Source: Bryobacterales bacterium (lineage in GTDB: Bacteria > Acidobacteriota > Terriglobia > Bryobacterales > Bryobacteraceae). Taken from it: a stretch of DNA of 35,653 nucleotides. The position numbers and the translations under genes are program-made. Numbering within the stretch: the first letter of the stretch is position 1; each line of letters opens with the position of its first letter. Below, in pieces: positions 18,644 through 27,191 of the stretch. The stretch covers positions 1 to 35,653 of the forward strand of contig JAEUQF010000469.1 in assembly GCA_016789745.1 (NCBI GenBank). The letters run 5' to 3'. The notes beneath the pieces are model-generated. The model was not told the DNA's origin and ran no database searches. It saw only the letters and a list, made by a program, of their open reading frames with translations.

Positions 18644-20238
18644 AAATTGGGACTCGGATATTGGCAGCCAACCTCGTGGTGGTGGTGATCTTCAGTGTGG
18701 TGGGCTTTATTGCCTATCGCGCCAATAACGATCTGGTGAAAGTGAACGCGGCGGTGACGCAGACGCACCAGATAAGGAATGCGCTGTCGCAGGTACTGAT
18801 TGCGGTGGTGAACGCGGAGACCGGGCAGCGTGGTTTCCTGCTCACCGGCGATGCGAAGTTCCTCGATCCGTTTCGCGATGGCGAACGGAACGTGGGCATC
18901 CATCTGGACCTGCTGCGGAAGTTGCTGGCGGACAACCCTCGTCAGTCGGCCCGGCTGACCGAACTGAAGGCCGCAGCCGACCGGCGGCTGCAGTTCCTGG
19001 CGGCGCTGGTGGAGAAACGGCGGACCCAGGGCGGACAGGCGCTGGATCAGCAGTTGCTGGATGAAGGTAAGCGCCAGATGGATTCCCTTCGCCAACTGGT
19101 GGCGGAGATGGATGCCGAAGAAAACATGGTTCTCGAACAGCGTGTGGCCAGCGCCAAGGCTGGCGCCGACTTCGCGCTGTCGTCGATTCTGTTTGGAAGC
19201 CTGATTGCAATCGCGGCGACGATCCTCCTCAGCTTGGTGATGCAACGGTCCATCACCAGCCCGCTCCAGTCCTTCATGTCGTTCGCCGAAAAAGTTGGCG
19301 AGGGGGACCTCACGCAACGGGCGACCTTCAGCAGCGAGGATGAACTCGGCCAACTGGCCACCACCTTGGACCGCATGGCCGCGGGTCTGCGCGAAGTCGC
19401 TACGCGATCGGCGGCGGTTTGTGAAGACATGAACGCGGCCACCAGCGAGATTCTGGCGGCCACTCAACAGCAGGCCGCATCCACCGCCGAGCAGGCCGCG
19501 GCGGTACAGCAGGCGAACGTGACCATGGCCCAGTTGAGCCAGTCCGGCGCGCAGATCTCCGATCGTGCCAAGCAGGTGGCGGTGGCGGCCGAGGCTGTCT
19601 CGTCGGCCAGTGCCACCGGTCTGGAGTCCGTGCGCAGCACCAATTCCACCATGGTGGGGATTCGCGAACAGGCCGAAGCGGTGGCCGAGAATGTCATCTC
19701 GCTCAGCGAGAAAACGCAGGCGGTGGGTGAGATCATCGCCACGGTGAATGAAATCGCCGAGCGGTCCCACATGCTGGCGCTGAACGCATCGATTCAGGCG
19801 GCTATGGCGGGCGAGCAGGGCAAGTCCTTCTCGGTGGTGGCCGGCGAGATGAAGAACCTCGCGACGCAGTCCAAGCAGGCCACCGTGCAGGTGCGCGGCA
19901 TCCTCGGCGATATCCAGCGCGGCATCACCACGTCCGTCATGCTCACCGAAGAAGCGGTGAAGCGCGCCGAAGCCGGCAGTAAGCTGGCCGGCGATGCCGA
20001 CCGCACCATCCGGCAGCTTTCGGAAAACCTGGAGGAGAGCATTCGCGCCTTCCAGCAGATTGTGGCTGGCAGCGCGCAACAGCAGATTGGCTTTGAGCAG
20101 GTGACGCAGGCCTTCCGCAGTATCGGCATTGCGGCCCAGGAAACGGCAACCAGCACCAAGCAATCGGAGAAGGCGGCGGCAAGCGTGAATCTGCTGTCCC
20201 AGCAGTTGCGCGAGTCGGTGCGGAGATATCGGGTTTGA
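18640..20238 (+). CDS. Methyl-accepting chemoreceptor with CHASE3-like sensor (WspA position)
   Basis: This encodes 532 aa from ATG 18640 (four-base overlap with cheW). Layout: TM1 near residues 9-26; a periplasmic four-helix CHASE3-like domain (NAETGQRGFLLTGDAKFLDPF); TM2 near 175-197 (LFGSLIAIAATILLSLVM); HAMP (SPLQSFMSFAEKVGEGDLTQRA); and a cytoplasmic signalling coil. The hairpin tip reads IAERSHMLALNASIQAAMAGEQGKSF. The usual receptor pattern is A-A-I-E-A-A-R-A-G-E, so Glu is replaced by Gln and Arg by Met in a region that contacts CheA/CheW and neighbouring receptors. Such changes are seen in systems used for functions other than swimming. The ligand is unknown; CHASE3 domains often sense envelope state. 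The stop overlaps the cheA start. Confidence 0.9.
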   Translation: MKIGTRILAANLVVVVIFSVVGFIAYRANNDLVKVNAAVTQTHQIRNALSQVLIAVVNAETGQRGFLLTGDAKFLDPFRDGERNVGIHLDLLRKLLADNPRQSARLTELKAAADRRLQFLAALVEKRRTQGGQALDQQLLDEGKRQMDSLRQLVAEMDAEENMVLEQRVASAKAGADFALSSILFGSLIAIAATILLSLVMQRSITSPLQSFMSFAEKVGEGDLTQRATFSSEDELGQLATTLDRMAAGLREVATRSAAVCEDMNAATSEILAATQQQAASTAEQAAAVQQANVTMAQLSQSGAQISDRAKQVAVAAEAVSSASATGLESVRSTNSTMVGIREQAEAVAENVISLSEKTQAVGEIIATVNEIAERSHMLALNASIQAAMAGEQGKSFSVVAGEMKNLATQSKQATVQVRGILGDIQRGITTSVMLTEEAVKRAEAGSKLAGDADRTIRQLSENLEESIRAFQQIVAGSAQQQIGFEQVTQAFRSIGIAAQETATSTKQSEKAAASVNLLSQQLRESVRRYRV

Positions 20239-22412
20239 CGCCACACGATCCCTCCCTGCTGGCAATCTATTCCACCGAGCAGGCCGAACACGTGGCCGCG
20301 ATTCGCGGGCAACTGGACGGGCTGCGCCGTGCCGACGCGGCCGCCGTGGACGAATTGCTACGCCGGCTCCATACGTTGAAGGGAGCGGCGCGGGCGGTGG
20401 GGTTGGAGCCGACCGAGATGCTGGCGCACCAGGCCGAAGACGTGTTGACACGATTTCGCAGCCTGGGCACTGCAGCTCCTGGCGAGGCGGCCGCGAACGG
20501 TTTGCTGCGCATGGCCGATACGGCGGAGGATGTGTTGGCGGCGGCCATGTCGGGGCGCGCCATGCCAGATGTCGGTGAGGTGCTGCGGCAGTTGACGGAG
20601 TTGGCGCGGGGCGCAGTGCCGCTGCCGCCGTCGCCGGTGCTGCCGCCGCCGCCCGAGCCGGACAGAGGGCCCGCTCCGGAATTGTTGCGCGTGCAGGCCG
20701 GGAACCTGGACGAGCTGATCCGCACCACGTCGGACCTGCTGCTGGATACGGTGGGCTTTGCCAGCCGGGAACGCTTTGCCGCGTATGAGGCACATCTGGA
20801 AGAGGCCGCGAGCGAGTGGGTGCGCCTGCGGCGGGCTTCCGGTGAGGCGGTGCGGGAGCTGGCGGAACATCCGGAGTTTCAGGTGGTGCGTACCTGTCTC
20901 GCCTTCATGGACGGACGCATCGCCGTCCTGCGCCGGGAAGCCCGGCGGGTCAGCGAGGAGTTGGTGCAGGCCAGCCTCGCCTTGCGCGCCAAGACGGCGG
21001 CCGCGTATCAGGCGGCATCACGGATTCGCATGACGCCGGCGGAGTCGGTGTTTGGCGTCTTCGGCCCGATGGTACGCGATCTGGCGCGGCAGGAGGGCCG
21101 GGAGGTGGTGTTTGAAGCCGTAGGCTTGCAGTGGAATGCGGACCTGCTAGTCTTACAGCGCTTGAAGGACCCGGTGATGCACCTGCTGCGCAACGCCGTG
21201 TCGCATGGTGTTGAGCCTCCGGACGTGCGGCTGCGGAAGGGCAAACCTCCCGCCGGAACCGTACGGCTGGTCCTGGAATGCCTCGGTGACCGTCTGGAAC
21301 TGGCCATTGAGGATGACGGCGCGGGCATCGACGTTCGCACCGTGGAGCAGGAGGCGCGGGCGCGCGGGTTGCTGGGCGCGGATGAGTCGATTGAAGAAGC
21401 GGAGCAACTGACGCGGCTGCTGCTCCATGCCGGATTCTCGACATCGAAAGCAGTGACGGGCGTGTCCGGGCGAGGTGTGGGATTGGCGGTGGTGGCACTG
21501 GCCATTCAGCGGCTGCACGGCGGTATGGAACTGATGCCGCTCGCCGGTGGCGGAACGCGCGTGGCAATCTCGGTGCCCCTTTCCATCTCATCGCAGCAGG
21601 TCTTGCTGGTGGCGGTGGGGACGCACTGCTTCGCCATCCCGGCGGCCCATGTGGAGACGGTATTGCATGTGAAGCCGGAAGAGGTGCGGAACGCGGATGG
21701 AAGGGAATCCGTGGCCACCGCGATGGGTGCCGTGATGTTGTACGGGCTGGGGACGCTGCTGGGCGTGGCTGCCGAGGGCCGCGAGGAGGGCGAATTGCTC
21801 TCTTGCGCGGTGCTGTGTTGGAGTGGACGACGTCTGGCGGTAGTCGTCGACCGGCTGGTGGATGTGAAGGCGGTGCTGATCAAGGACAGCGGGCTGCGGG
21901 ATGCCGATGCGGGCATGACGGCCGGCGCCATCCCTCTGGAGGACGGCGGCGTGGCGCCGGTGTTGAATGTGAGTGTTCTGTTTGAGACCGCCGGAAGAAC
22001 GCGGCGCGGGCCGTCAGCCGCCGAGGCGCCCGTGCGGAAGACGCACCGGAAGCCGCGCATTCTGGTGGTGGACGACTCGCTCACCACGCGCTCCCTCGAG
22101 AAGAACATCCTCGAAGCCAACGGCTATGAAGTGCGGCTCGCCGTGGATGGGCTGGAGGCGTGGGAGTTGCTGCGCGCCGAGATTCCGGACCTGGTCATCT
22201 CCGATGTTTCCATGCCTCGCATGACCGGATTCGAATTGCTGGAGCAAATGAAGAAGACCACACGGCTGCGCACGGTTCCCTTCATCCTGGTGACTTCGCT
22301 CGAAAGCCAGGAAGAGCAGCGCATGGGTTTATCGTTGGGTGCCGACGCCTATATCGTGAAACGAAAATTTGATGCGCGCGAACTGCTGACTGTGATCCAG
22401 GAGATCCTATGA
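20235..22412 (+). CDS. cheA: CheA-REC hybrid histidine kinase (WspE-like)
   Basis: This encodes 725 aa from TTG 20235, which overlaps the receptor stop (TTGA). It has an HPt domain with phospho-accepting His46 (RLHTLKGAARAVGL); no P2 domain, but a Pro-rich linker (125-145); a dimerisation region; and a HATPase with N box MHLLRNAVSHGVE (315-327), IEDDGAGID and SGRGVGLAVV. A CheW-like domain (455-585) and a C-terminal receiver (607-725) with DD 613-614, Asp657 (LVISDVSMPRMTGFELL) and Lys709 follow. The order HPt-HATPase-CheW-REC is that of WspE and FrzE. It is the central kinase of the array and passes phosphate to its own receiver, CheB and probably the downstream receivers. The weak TTG start makes its yield dependent on coupling to the receptor gene. 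Confidence 0.93.
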   Translation: MTPHDPSLLAIYSTEQAEHVAAIRGQLDGLRRADAAAVDELLRRLHTLKGAARAVGLEPTEMLAHQAEDVLTRFRSLGTAAPGEAAANGLLRMADTAEDVLAAAMSGRAMPDVGEVLRQLTELARGAVPLPPSPVLPPPPEPDRGPAPELLRVQAGNLDELIRTTSDLLLDTVGFASRERFAAYEAHLEEAASEWVRLRRASGEAVRELAEHPEFQVVRTCLAFMDGRIAVLRREARRVSEELVQASLALRAKTAAAYQAASRIRMTPAESVFGVFGPMVRDLARQEGREVVFEAVGLQWNADLLVLQRLKDPVMHLLRNAVSHGVEPPDVRLRKGKPPAGTVRLVLECLGDRLELAIEDDGAGIDVRTVEQEARARGLLGADESIEEAEQLTRLLLHAGFSTSKAVTGVSGRGVGLAVVALAIQRLHGGMELMPLAGGGTRVAISVPLSISSQQVLLVAVGTHCFAIPAAHVETVLHVKPEEVRNADGRESVATAMGAVMLYGLGTLLGVAAEGREEGELLSCAVLCWSGRRLAVVVDRLVDVKAVLIKDSGLRDADAGMTAGAIPLEDGGVAPVLNVSVLFETAGRTRRGPSAAEAPVRKTHRKPRILVVDDSLTTRSLEKNILEANGYEVRLAVDGLEAWELLRAEIPDLVISDVSMPRMTGFELLEQMKKTTRLRTVPFILVTSLESQEEQRMGLSLGADAYIVKRKFDARELLTVIQEIL

Positions 22413-23476
22413 AGCCGATACGGGTACTGGTGGTGGAAGATTCGCCGGTAGTGGCCGAGCATCTGCGGCGTGTGATCTCAGCCGACCCAAAGTTTGAGGT
22501 GGCTGGCATCGCGCCCAGTGGCGAAGAGGCGCTGGCGATGCTGGAACGGCTGTCGCCGGATGTGATTTCGATGGACATCCACTTGCCCGGTATGCAGGGT
22601 TTGGAAGTGACGCGCCGCATCATGGCGCGGCAGCCCACCCCGATTGTGATTGTGTCCGGTGTCCGCGGGGACGACGTCCCGCTGAGCATGCATGCACTGC
22701 AGGCCGGAGCGCTGTCCGTGGTGGAGAAGCCGCCCGCTACTACGCACGCCAGCTATGAGGCCATGTCCGTCCGCTTGCGAACGCAACTGGAGATCATGAG
22801 CGCGGTGAAGGTGTTGCGCCAGCGGGAGCCGCGCGGACCGGCAGGGGCAACCAATGGACCGGCTGGGGCGTCCTTATCTACGCAGGCCGCACCGGCAGCG
22901 GCACGATACCGCGTTCTGGGAATTGCCGCGTCCACCGGCGGGCCGAGCGCGTTGTGGCGTGTGCTCACCGGCCTGGGGGCGGAGTTTCCCCTGCCGATTG
23001 TGGTTGTGCAGCACATGACACCGGCATTCCTGGACGGCTTTGCCGAGTGGCTGGCCAGCGTTGTGCCGCAGCCGGTGCAGATTGTCACGGCACCGGTGGC
23101 GATGGCGCCCGGCCGTGTCTATCTGGCCCCGTGTGACTGGCACTTGGCGGTGCGGGGCACGACCGCATGCCCGGACTACTCGCCCGCGATTGGCGTCCAC
23201 CGGCCTTCGGCGAATGTGCTGTTCGCCTCCATGGCCCAGTCACTCGGCACAACTGGGATCGGTGTTCTGTTGACGGGCATGGGCGATGACGGCGCGGAAG
23301 GTTTGAAAGAGCTGAGAGACGCGGGGTCGTTCACGATTGCCGAGCATGAATCGACCGCAACGGTTTACGGCATGCCGGCGGCGGCTGACAAGCGCGGTGC
23401 CGTGCAGGAACTGATAGCATTGCCGCGAGTGGCTCCCCGCGTTTGGGAGTTGCTAGGCACCAAGGAGGCGAGATGA
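22409..23476 (+). CDS. cheB: CheB methylesterase response regulator (WspF-like)
   Basis: This encodes 355 aa with both domains complete. The receiver has the acidic pair Glu10-Asp11, phospho-accepting Asp56 (VISMDIHLPGM) and Lys108 (VEKPPA). A linker rich in Gly/Ala/Pro (~140-166) leads to the esterase with catalytic Ser175 (GIAASTGGPS), His202 (VVVQHMTPAF) and Asp294 (GMGDDGAEG). It removes methyl groups from the receptor, opposing CheR, when phosphorylated by CheA. The ATG overlaps the cheA stop, and its own stop overlaps the next gene (ATGA at 23473-23476). In Pseudomonas, loss of the equivalent WspF locks the system on; the same logic may hold here. Confidence 0.95.
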   Translation: MKPIRVLVVEDSPVVAEHLRRVISADPKFEVAGIAPSGEEALAMLERLSPDVISMDIHLPGMQGLEVTRRIMARQPTPIVIVSGVRGDDVPLSMHALQAGALSVVEKPPATTHASYEAMSVRLRTQLEIMSAVKVLRQREPRGPAGATNGPAGASLSTQAAPAAARYRVLGIAASTGGPSALWRVLTGLGAEFPLPIVVVQHMTPAFLDGFAEWLASVVPQPVQIVTAPVAMAPGRVYLAPCDWHLAVRGTTACPDYSPAIGVHRPSANVLFASMAQSLGTTGIGVLLTGMGDDGAEGLKELRDAGSFTIAEHESTATVYGMPAAADKRGAVQELIALPRVAPRVWELLGTKEAR

Positions 23477-25113
23477 GCCACCAAGGCGGACGCATACTGC
23501 TGGTGGAAGACTCTCCCACGCAAGCCGAGCGTATACGGAAACTGCTGGTGCAGGACGGCCACCAGGTGATTCAGGTGCCCAATGCCGAACAGGCACTGCG
23601 CCAGTTGGAGCGGGACCGGCCGGACGTCATCGTGCTGGACAATCATCTGCCCGGAATGACCGGGAACGACTTCTGCCGCGAGATCCGGCTGAACGTCAAT
23701 ACGCGAGCCATTCCCGTCCTCATGCTCACCTCGGAAAACAGCGATGTGGCGCATATGCAGGGGCTGGCCAGCGGCGCCGACGATTACGTGGTGAAATCCG
23801 TGGATCCCGACATCCTGCGCGTGCGGGTACGGGCTTTGTTGCGCAAGAGCGAAGGCGAGCGGGCGGTGCCGGATGTGGAGAGCCGCTTCCGCCAGGCGAG
23901 TGTGCTGGTCATTGACGACAGTGCCACGTATCTCTACATCGCGCGCAAGGAGTTGGAGATGGAGCGCTATCACGTGGAGACGGCGGAGGGGCCCGAAGAA
24001 GGGTTGCGACTACTGCGGACGCAGCCGTTCGACTGCGTGCTTGTGGACTTTTCGATGCCGGTCTTGGATGGAGCGCAGGTGTGCCGCCAGATCCGGGATA
24101 CCAATGCGGACATCGAGCCTGAGATTGTGCTGATCATGCTCAGCTCCCACGAAGACAAGTGGCACATGACCCAGGCCTTCGATGCGGGCGCGGATGACTA
24201 CATCTCGAAGTCGACGGAGTTTTCGGTCACCAAGTCGCGCATCCGCGCTCTGTTGCGGCGCAAGTTCCTCGTCGAGGAGAACCGCCGTATCTCCGAGGAA
24301 ATCCGTCAGAAGGAATTGGCCACCATGCGCGCCAATGCCGAACGGGAGGCCGCCGAGCTAAGGGCGCAGATGGCGGACCAGTTGGCGAAGGCGAACCGGG
24401 AACTGGACCGCGCCAACAAGGAACTGGAACTGTTCGCCTACGCGGCCGCGCATGACTTGAAAGAGCCGCTGCGCAAAGTGCGAATCTTCAGCGAACTGCT
24501 GGCGCGCCGCTATGGGGGCCAGTTGGACGCCCAGGGGCACGAGTTTATCCGCCAATGCGTGGACGGAACGGGGCGTATGAACCAGTTGATCGACGATCTG
24601 CTGGCCTATGCCCAGGCGTCGCAGGCGCAGCAGGGAGACCTGGTGGCCGTACCCGTGGCTGGCGTGATTGAGCAGGTGCTGGCCAGTCTGCAGCCCCTGG
24701 TGGAAGAGAGTGGCGCGACGGTGAGCTTCGCCAACTTGCCCAGCGTGGTGGCCGAACAGGTGCGCCTGCACCAGCTCTTTCACAACCTCATTGCCAACGC
24801 CTTGAAGTACCGGCGCCCGGACGTCCCGCCGCGCGTTGAGATTCAGGGTGTGGCGGCACATGGTGAATGGCTGTTCTCGGTGCGCGACAACGGCATGGGG
24901 ATCGCCTCGCGAGACCAGGATAAGATCTTCCGGGCTTTCCAGCGCCTGCATTCGGCCGAGAATCCCGGCACCGGACTCGGACTGGCCATCTGCAAGAGAA
25001 TCGTCGAGAGTTTCGGCGGCAGATTGTGGGTTGAGTCAACAGTCGGGCAGGGGTCGGCGTTCTGGTTCACGCTGCCCATGGAAGGGCGGCGCGCGGCGCT
25101 GGCCCACGGATGA
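23473..25113 (+). CDS. REC-REC-histidine kinase hybrid, presumed operon output
   Basis: This encodes 546 aa from ATG 23473, with a strong AAGGAGG (23462-23468) and overlap with cheB. Receiver 1 has Asp56 (DVIVLDNHLPGMTG). Receiver 2 has Asp192 (DCVLVDFSMPVLDG) and IDD at 147-149. A coiled coil follows (~265-318, many Glu/Arg/Ala). Then comes HisKA with His327 (YAAAHDLKEPLRKV) and a HATPase with N box FHNLIANALKYR, VRDNGMGIA and GTGLGLAICKRI. It is soluble, with no membrane segment. In Wsp operons this position is held by the receiver-diguanylate cyclase WspR; here the output is another kinase, so CheA phosphate would tune a second phosphorelay. No DNA-binding partner regulator is nearby. All catalytic residues look intact. 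Confidence 0.9.
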   Translation: MSHQGGRILLVEDSPTQAERIRKLLVQDGHQVIQVPNAEQALRQLERDRPDVIVLDNHLPGMTGNDFCREIRLNVNTRAIPVLMLTSENSDVAHMQGLASGADDYVVKSVDPDILRVRVRALLRKSEGERAVPDVESRFRQASVLVIDDSATYLYIARKELEMERYHVETAEGPEEGLRLLRTQPFDCVLVDFSMPVLDGAQVCRQIRDTNADIEPEIVLIMLSSHEDKWHMTQAFDAGADDYISKSTEFSVTKSRIRALLRRKFLVEENRRISEEIRQKELATMRANAEREAAELRAQMADQLAKANRELDRANKELELFAYAAAHDLKEPLRKVRIFSELLARRYGGQLDAQGHEFIRQCVDGTGRMNQLIDDLLAYAQASQAQQGDLVAVPVAGVIEQVLASLQPLVEESGATVSFANLPSVVAEQVRLHQLFHNLIANALKYRRPDVPPRVEIQGVAAHGEWLFSVRDNGMGIASRDQDKIFRAFQRLHSAENPGTGLGLAICKRIVESFGGRLWVESTVGQGSAFWFTLPMEGRRAALAHG

Positions 25114-25131
25114 GCACCGACTCCGCTGCGC

Positions 25132-25137
25132 TATAGT
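25132..25137 (+). promoter_or_regulatory. -10 box close to the S46 peptidase start
   Basis: TATAGT matches the -10 consensus at five of six positions and ends eight bases before the ATG at 25146. A GAGG in between (25141-25144) is too close to the start for an ordinary ribosome site. The message would be leaderless or nearly so. No clear -35 was found. It would separate the peptidase from the chemosensory operon. Confidence 0.4.
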
Positions 25138-25145
25138 GCGAGGCA

Positions 25146-27191
25146 ATGCGGCTCATTCTTGCGATCGTGATGGTCACGTCGGCGCTGGCCGAGGAAGGGA
25201 AGTGGACTCCCGCGCAGTTGCTGCGGTTTCCAGCGCCGGAGTTGCGGCGGATGGGCCTGCACGTGCCTGCTTCAAAGCTGTGGGATGCACGGCGCGGCAC
25301 CGGACTCCTTAGCGCCGCCATCAGTACGGTCGGGTGTTCCGGCGGTCTGGTCTCACCCGATGGGCTGTTTGTCACCAATCACCACTGCCTGTTCAGCATC
25401 GTCGAGGAGCATAGCTCGCCGGGGCGCGATCTGATCACCAACGGATTCATCGCCCGGTCGCGTGAAGAGGAGTTGAAGGGGCGCGCATCGCGGTTGCGCG
25501 TGATGCGGCGCTTCACCGACGTGACCGAAGCGGTGCGCGCGGCCGCTCCAGCGGATGCAGGCGATCTGGCCCGCACCAAGGCCATCGAAGCCAAGCAGAA
25601 GCAACTGGTGGCCGAGTGCGAGAAGAACGCCGAGACACGCTGTCTGGTGGCCGTCTTCGAAGGCGGCTTGCAGTACGTGCTGGTGGAGGCACTGGAGTTC
25701 ACCGATGTCCGCCTGGTGTACGCTCCGCCGCGGGCCATCGGCGAGTTCGGCGGCGAGGACGACAACTACCGCTGGCCGCGGCACACCGGCGACTTCGCCA
25801 TCGGACGCGTCTATCGCGATGGCAAGCCGTACAAGCCGGAGACTTTTTTTCCGATGTCGCGGCAGGGCTTGAAGGACGGCGACTTCGTGATGGTGCTCGG
25901 CTATCCGGGCATAACGTTTCGCTCCATGACGGCGGCCGAAATGGACTACGTGCGCGAACGATTCGCCTTGAGCATCGATGTATTGGGCGAGTTGATTCGC
26001 CGGGTGGAGGAGACCAGCAAGGGTAGTGCAGAGGGGACCATCGCGATGGCACCGGCCGTGAAGCGCTACGCGAATCTGCACACGCGGGCGCGCGGACAGG
26101 TGGCCGGGCTGCGGCGGTCGGGCACGCTGGAATCGCGCGCCAAGGCCGATGACGCCGTAATGCAGTGGGCTGCGGGGAAGCTGGACTACACCAAGTCGGC
26201 GGAGGCCAAGCGGGAGTTGGACCGGTTGGTGGCGGAGCGGCGGGCAACGCTGGCGCGGGACTATCTGTTGGGCTTGAAGCCGCCCACGGCGCTGTCGCAT
26301 GCCTTGACACTGGTGCGGCTGGCCACCGAGCGCGCCAAGCCCGAAAGCGAGCGTCTGGCCGAATACCTGCCTCGCAATGTGCCCACTCTGCGAAACCAGT
26401 TCGTGCGGGAACAGAAGAGCTTCTTCCGGCCGTCGGACGAGGCCATGTTCTCCTGTTGGGCGGAGCGCGTGCGGGCGCTCCAGGGCAGGGAACGCGTGGC
26501 AGCCATGGACCGCATGCCGGCCGTGCGGGAGCTGTATGAGCAGACGAAAGTGACCGACGCGGGCGAGGCGCAGAAGATGTTCGAAGAGAGCGTGCAGCAG
26601 TTGCGGGCTCGCCGCGATCCGCTATTGGAGTTCGCCTTCGCGTTGGATGTCGATCTGCGAGCCATGGAGGATGAGGAGCGTCGCTACAACGGCGCGCTGG
26701 CACGCCTGCGGCCCGAGTGGCGCAAGGCCGTCATCGCCCAGGCTGGCAGACCCGTGGCTCCCGATGCCAACGGCACACTGCGCGTCAGCCTCGCGCACGT
26801 ACAGGGCATGGTGCCGCAGGATGGCATGGTGTACCGCCCGTTCACCACGCTCGCCGGCATGCTCGAAAAACACACCGGGCAGGAGCCGTTCGCCATGCCG
26901 CCGTTCCTATTGGAGAAAGCCCGCGCGGTGGATGCCGCGAAGGTGCCGTTGAACTTCCTGGCCGATGGCGATACCAGCGGCGGCAGTTCCGGGAGTCCGG
27001 TATTGAACGGCCGAGGCGAGTTGGTGGGACTGAACTTTGATCGGCCATGGGAGAGTGTCGCGGGAGACTTTGGATTCAGCGGGCCGTATTCCCGGAACAT
27101 CAACGTGGATATCCGGTTTTTGTTGTGGTTGTTGGAGGTGCAGGGGGCCGATGCGATTCTGCGGGAGTTGGGCGGGCCGGTCAGGTTTTAA
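25146..27191 (+). CDS. Secreted S46-family dipeptidyl-peptidase
   Basis: This encodes 681 aa, near the usual ~700 of the DPP7/DPP11 family. Signal peptide MRLILAIVMVTSALA is followed by EE. The trypsin-like triad is visible: His80 (SPDGLFVTNHHC), Asp216 (RHTGDFAIGRVYRDG) and Ser615 (GDTSGGSSGSPVLNG). The alpha-helical insert that shapes the substrate cleft lies between. Family markers RWPRHTGDF and INVDIRFLLWLL are present. Members remove dipeptides from peptide N-termini in the periplasm, which helps a cell live on protein. The P1 preference cannot be fixed by eye. The gene is 32 bases after the kinase gene and has its own -10-like box. Its last 11 bases overlap the end of the convergent HupE-like gene. 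Confidence 0.92.
   Translation: MRLILAIVMVTSALAEEGKWTPAQLLRFPAPELRRMGLHVPASKLWDARRGTGLLSAAISTVGCSGGLVSPDGLFVTNHHCLFSIVEEHSSPGRDLITNGFIARSREEELKGRASRLRVMRRFTDVTEAVRAAAPADAGDLARTKAIEAKQKQLVAECEKNAETRCLVAVFEGGLQYVLVEALEFTDVRLVYAPPRAIGEFGGEDDNYRWPRHTGDFAIGRVYRDGKPYKPETFFPMSRQGLKDGDFVMVLGYPGITFRSMTAAEMDYVRERFALSIDVLGELIRRVEETSKGSAEGTIAMAPAVKRYANLHTRARGQVAGLRRSGTLESRAKADDAVMQWAAGKLDYTKSAEAKRELDRLVAERRATLARDYLLGLKPPTALSHALTLVRLATERAKPESERLAEYLPRNVPTLRNQFVREQKSFFRPSDEAMFSCWAERVRALQGRERVAAMDRMPAVRELYEQTKVTDAGEAQKMFEESVQQLRARRDPLLEFAFALDVDLRAMEDEERRYNGALARLRPEWRKAVIAQAGRPVAPDANGTLRVSLAHVQGMVPQDGMVYRPFTTLAGMLEKHTGQEPFAMPPFLLEKARAVDAAKVPLNFLADGDTSGGSSGSPVLNGRGELVGLNFDRPWESVAGDFGFSGPYSRNINVDIRFLLWLLEVQGADAILRELGGPVRF

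Noticed and set aside
18289..20793. Long open frame of 834 codons on the minus strand
   Set aside because: It lies opposite the receptor and CheA genes; its Arg/Pro/His-rich translation has no domain. Codon structure of GC-rich genes creates such shadows.
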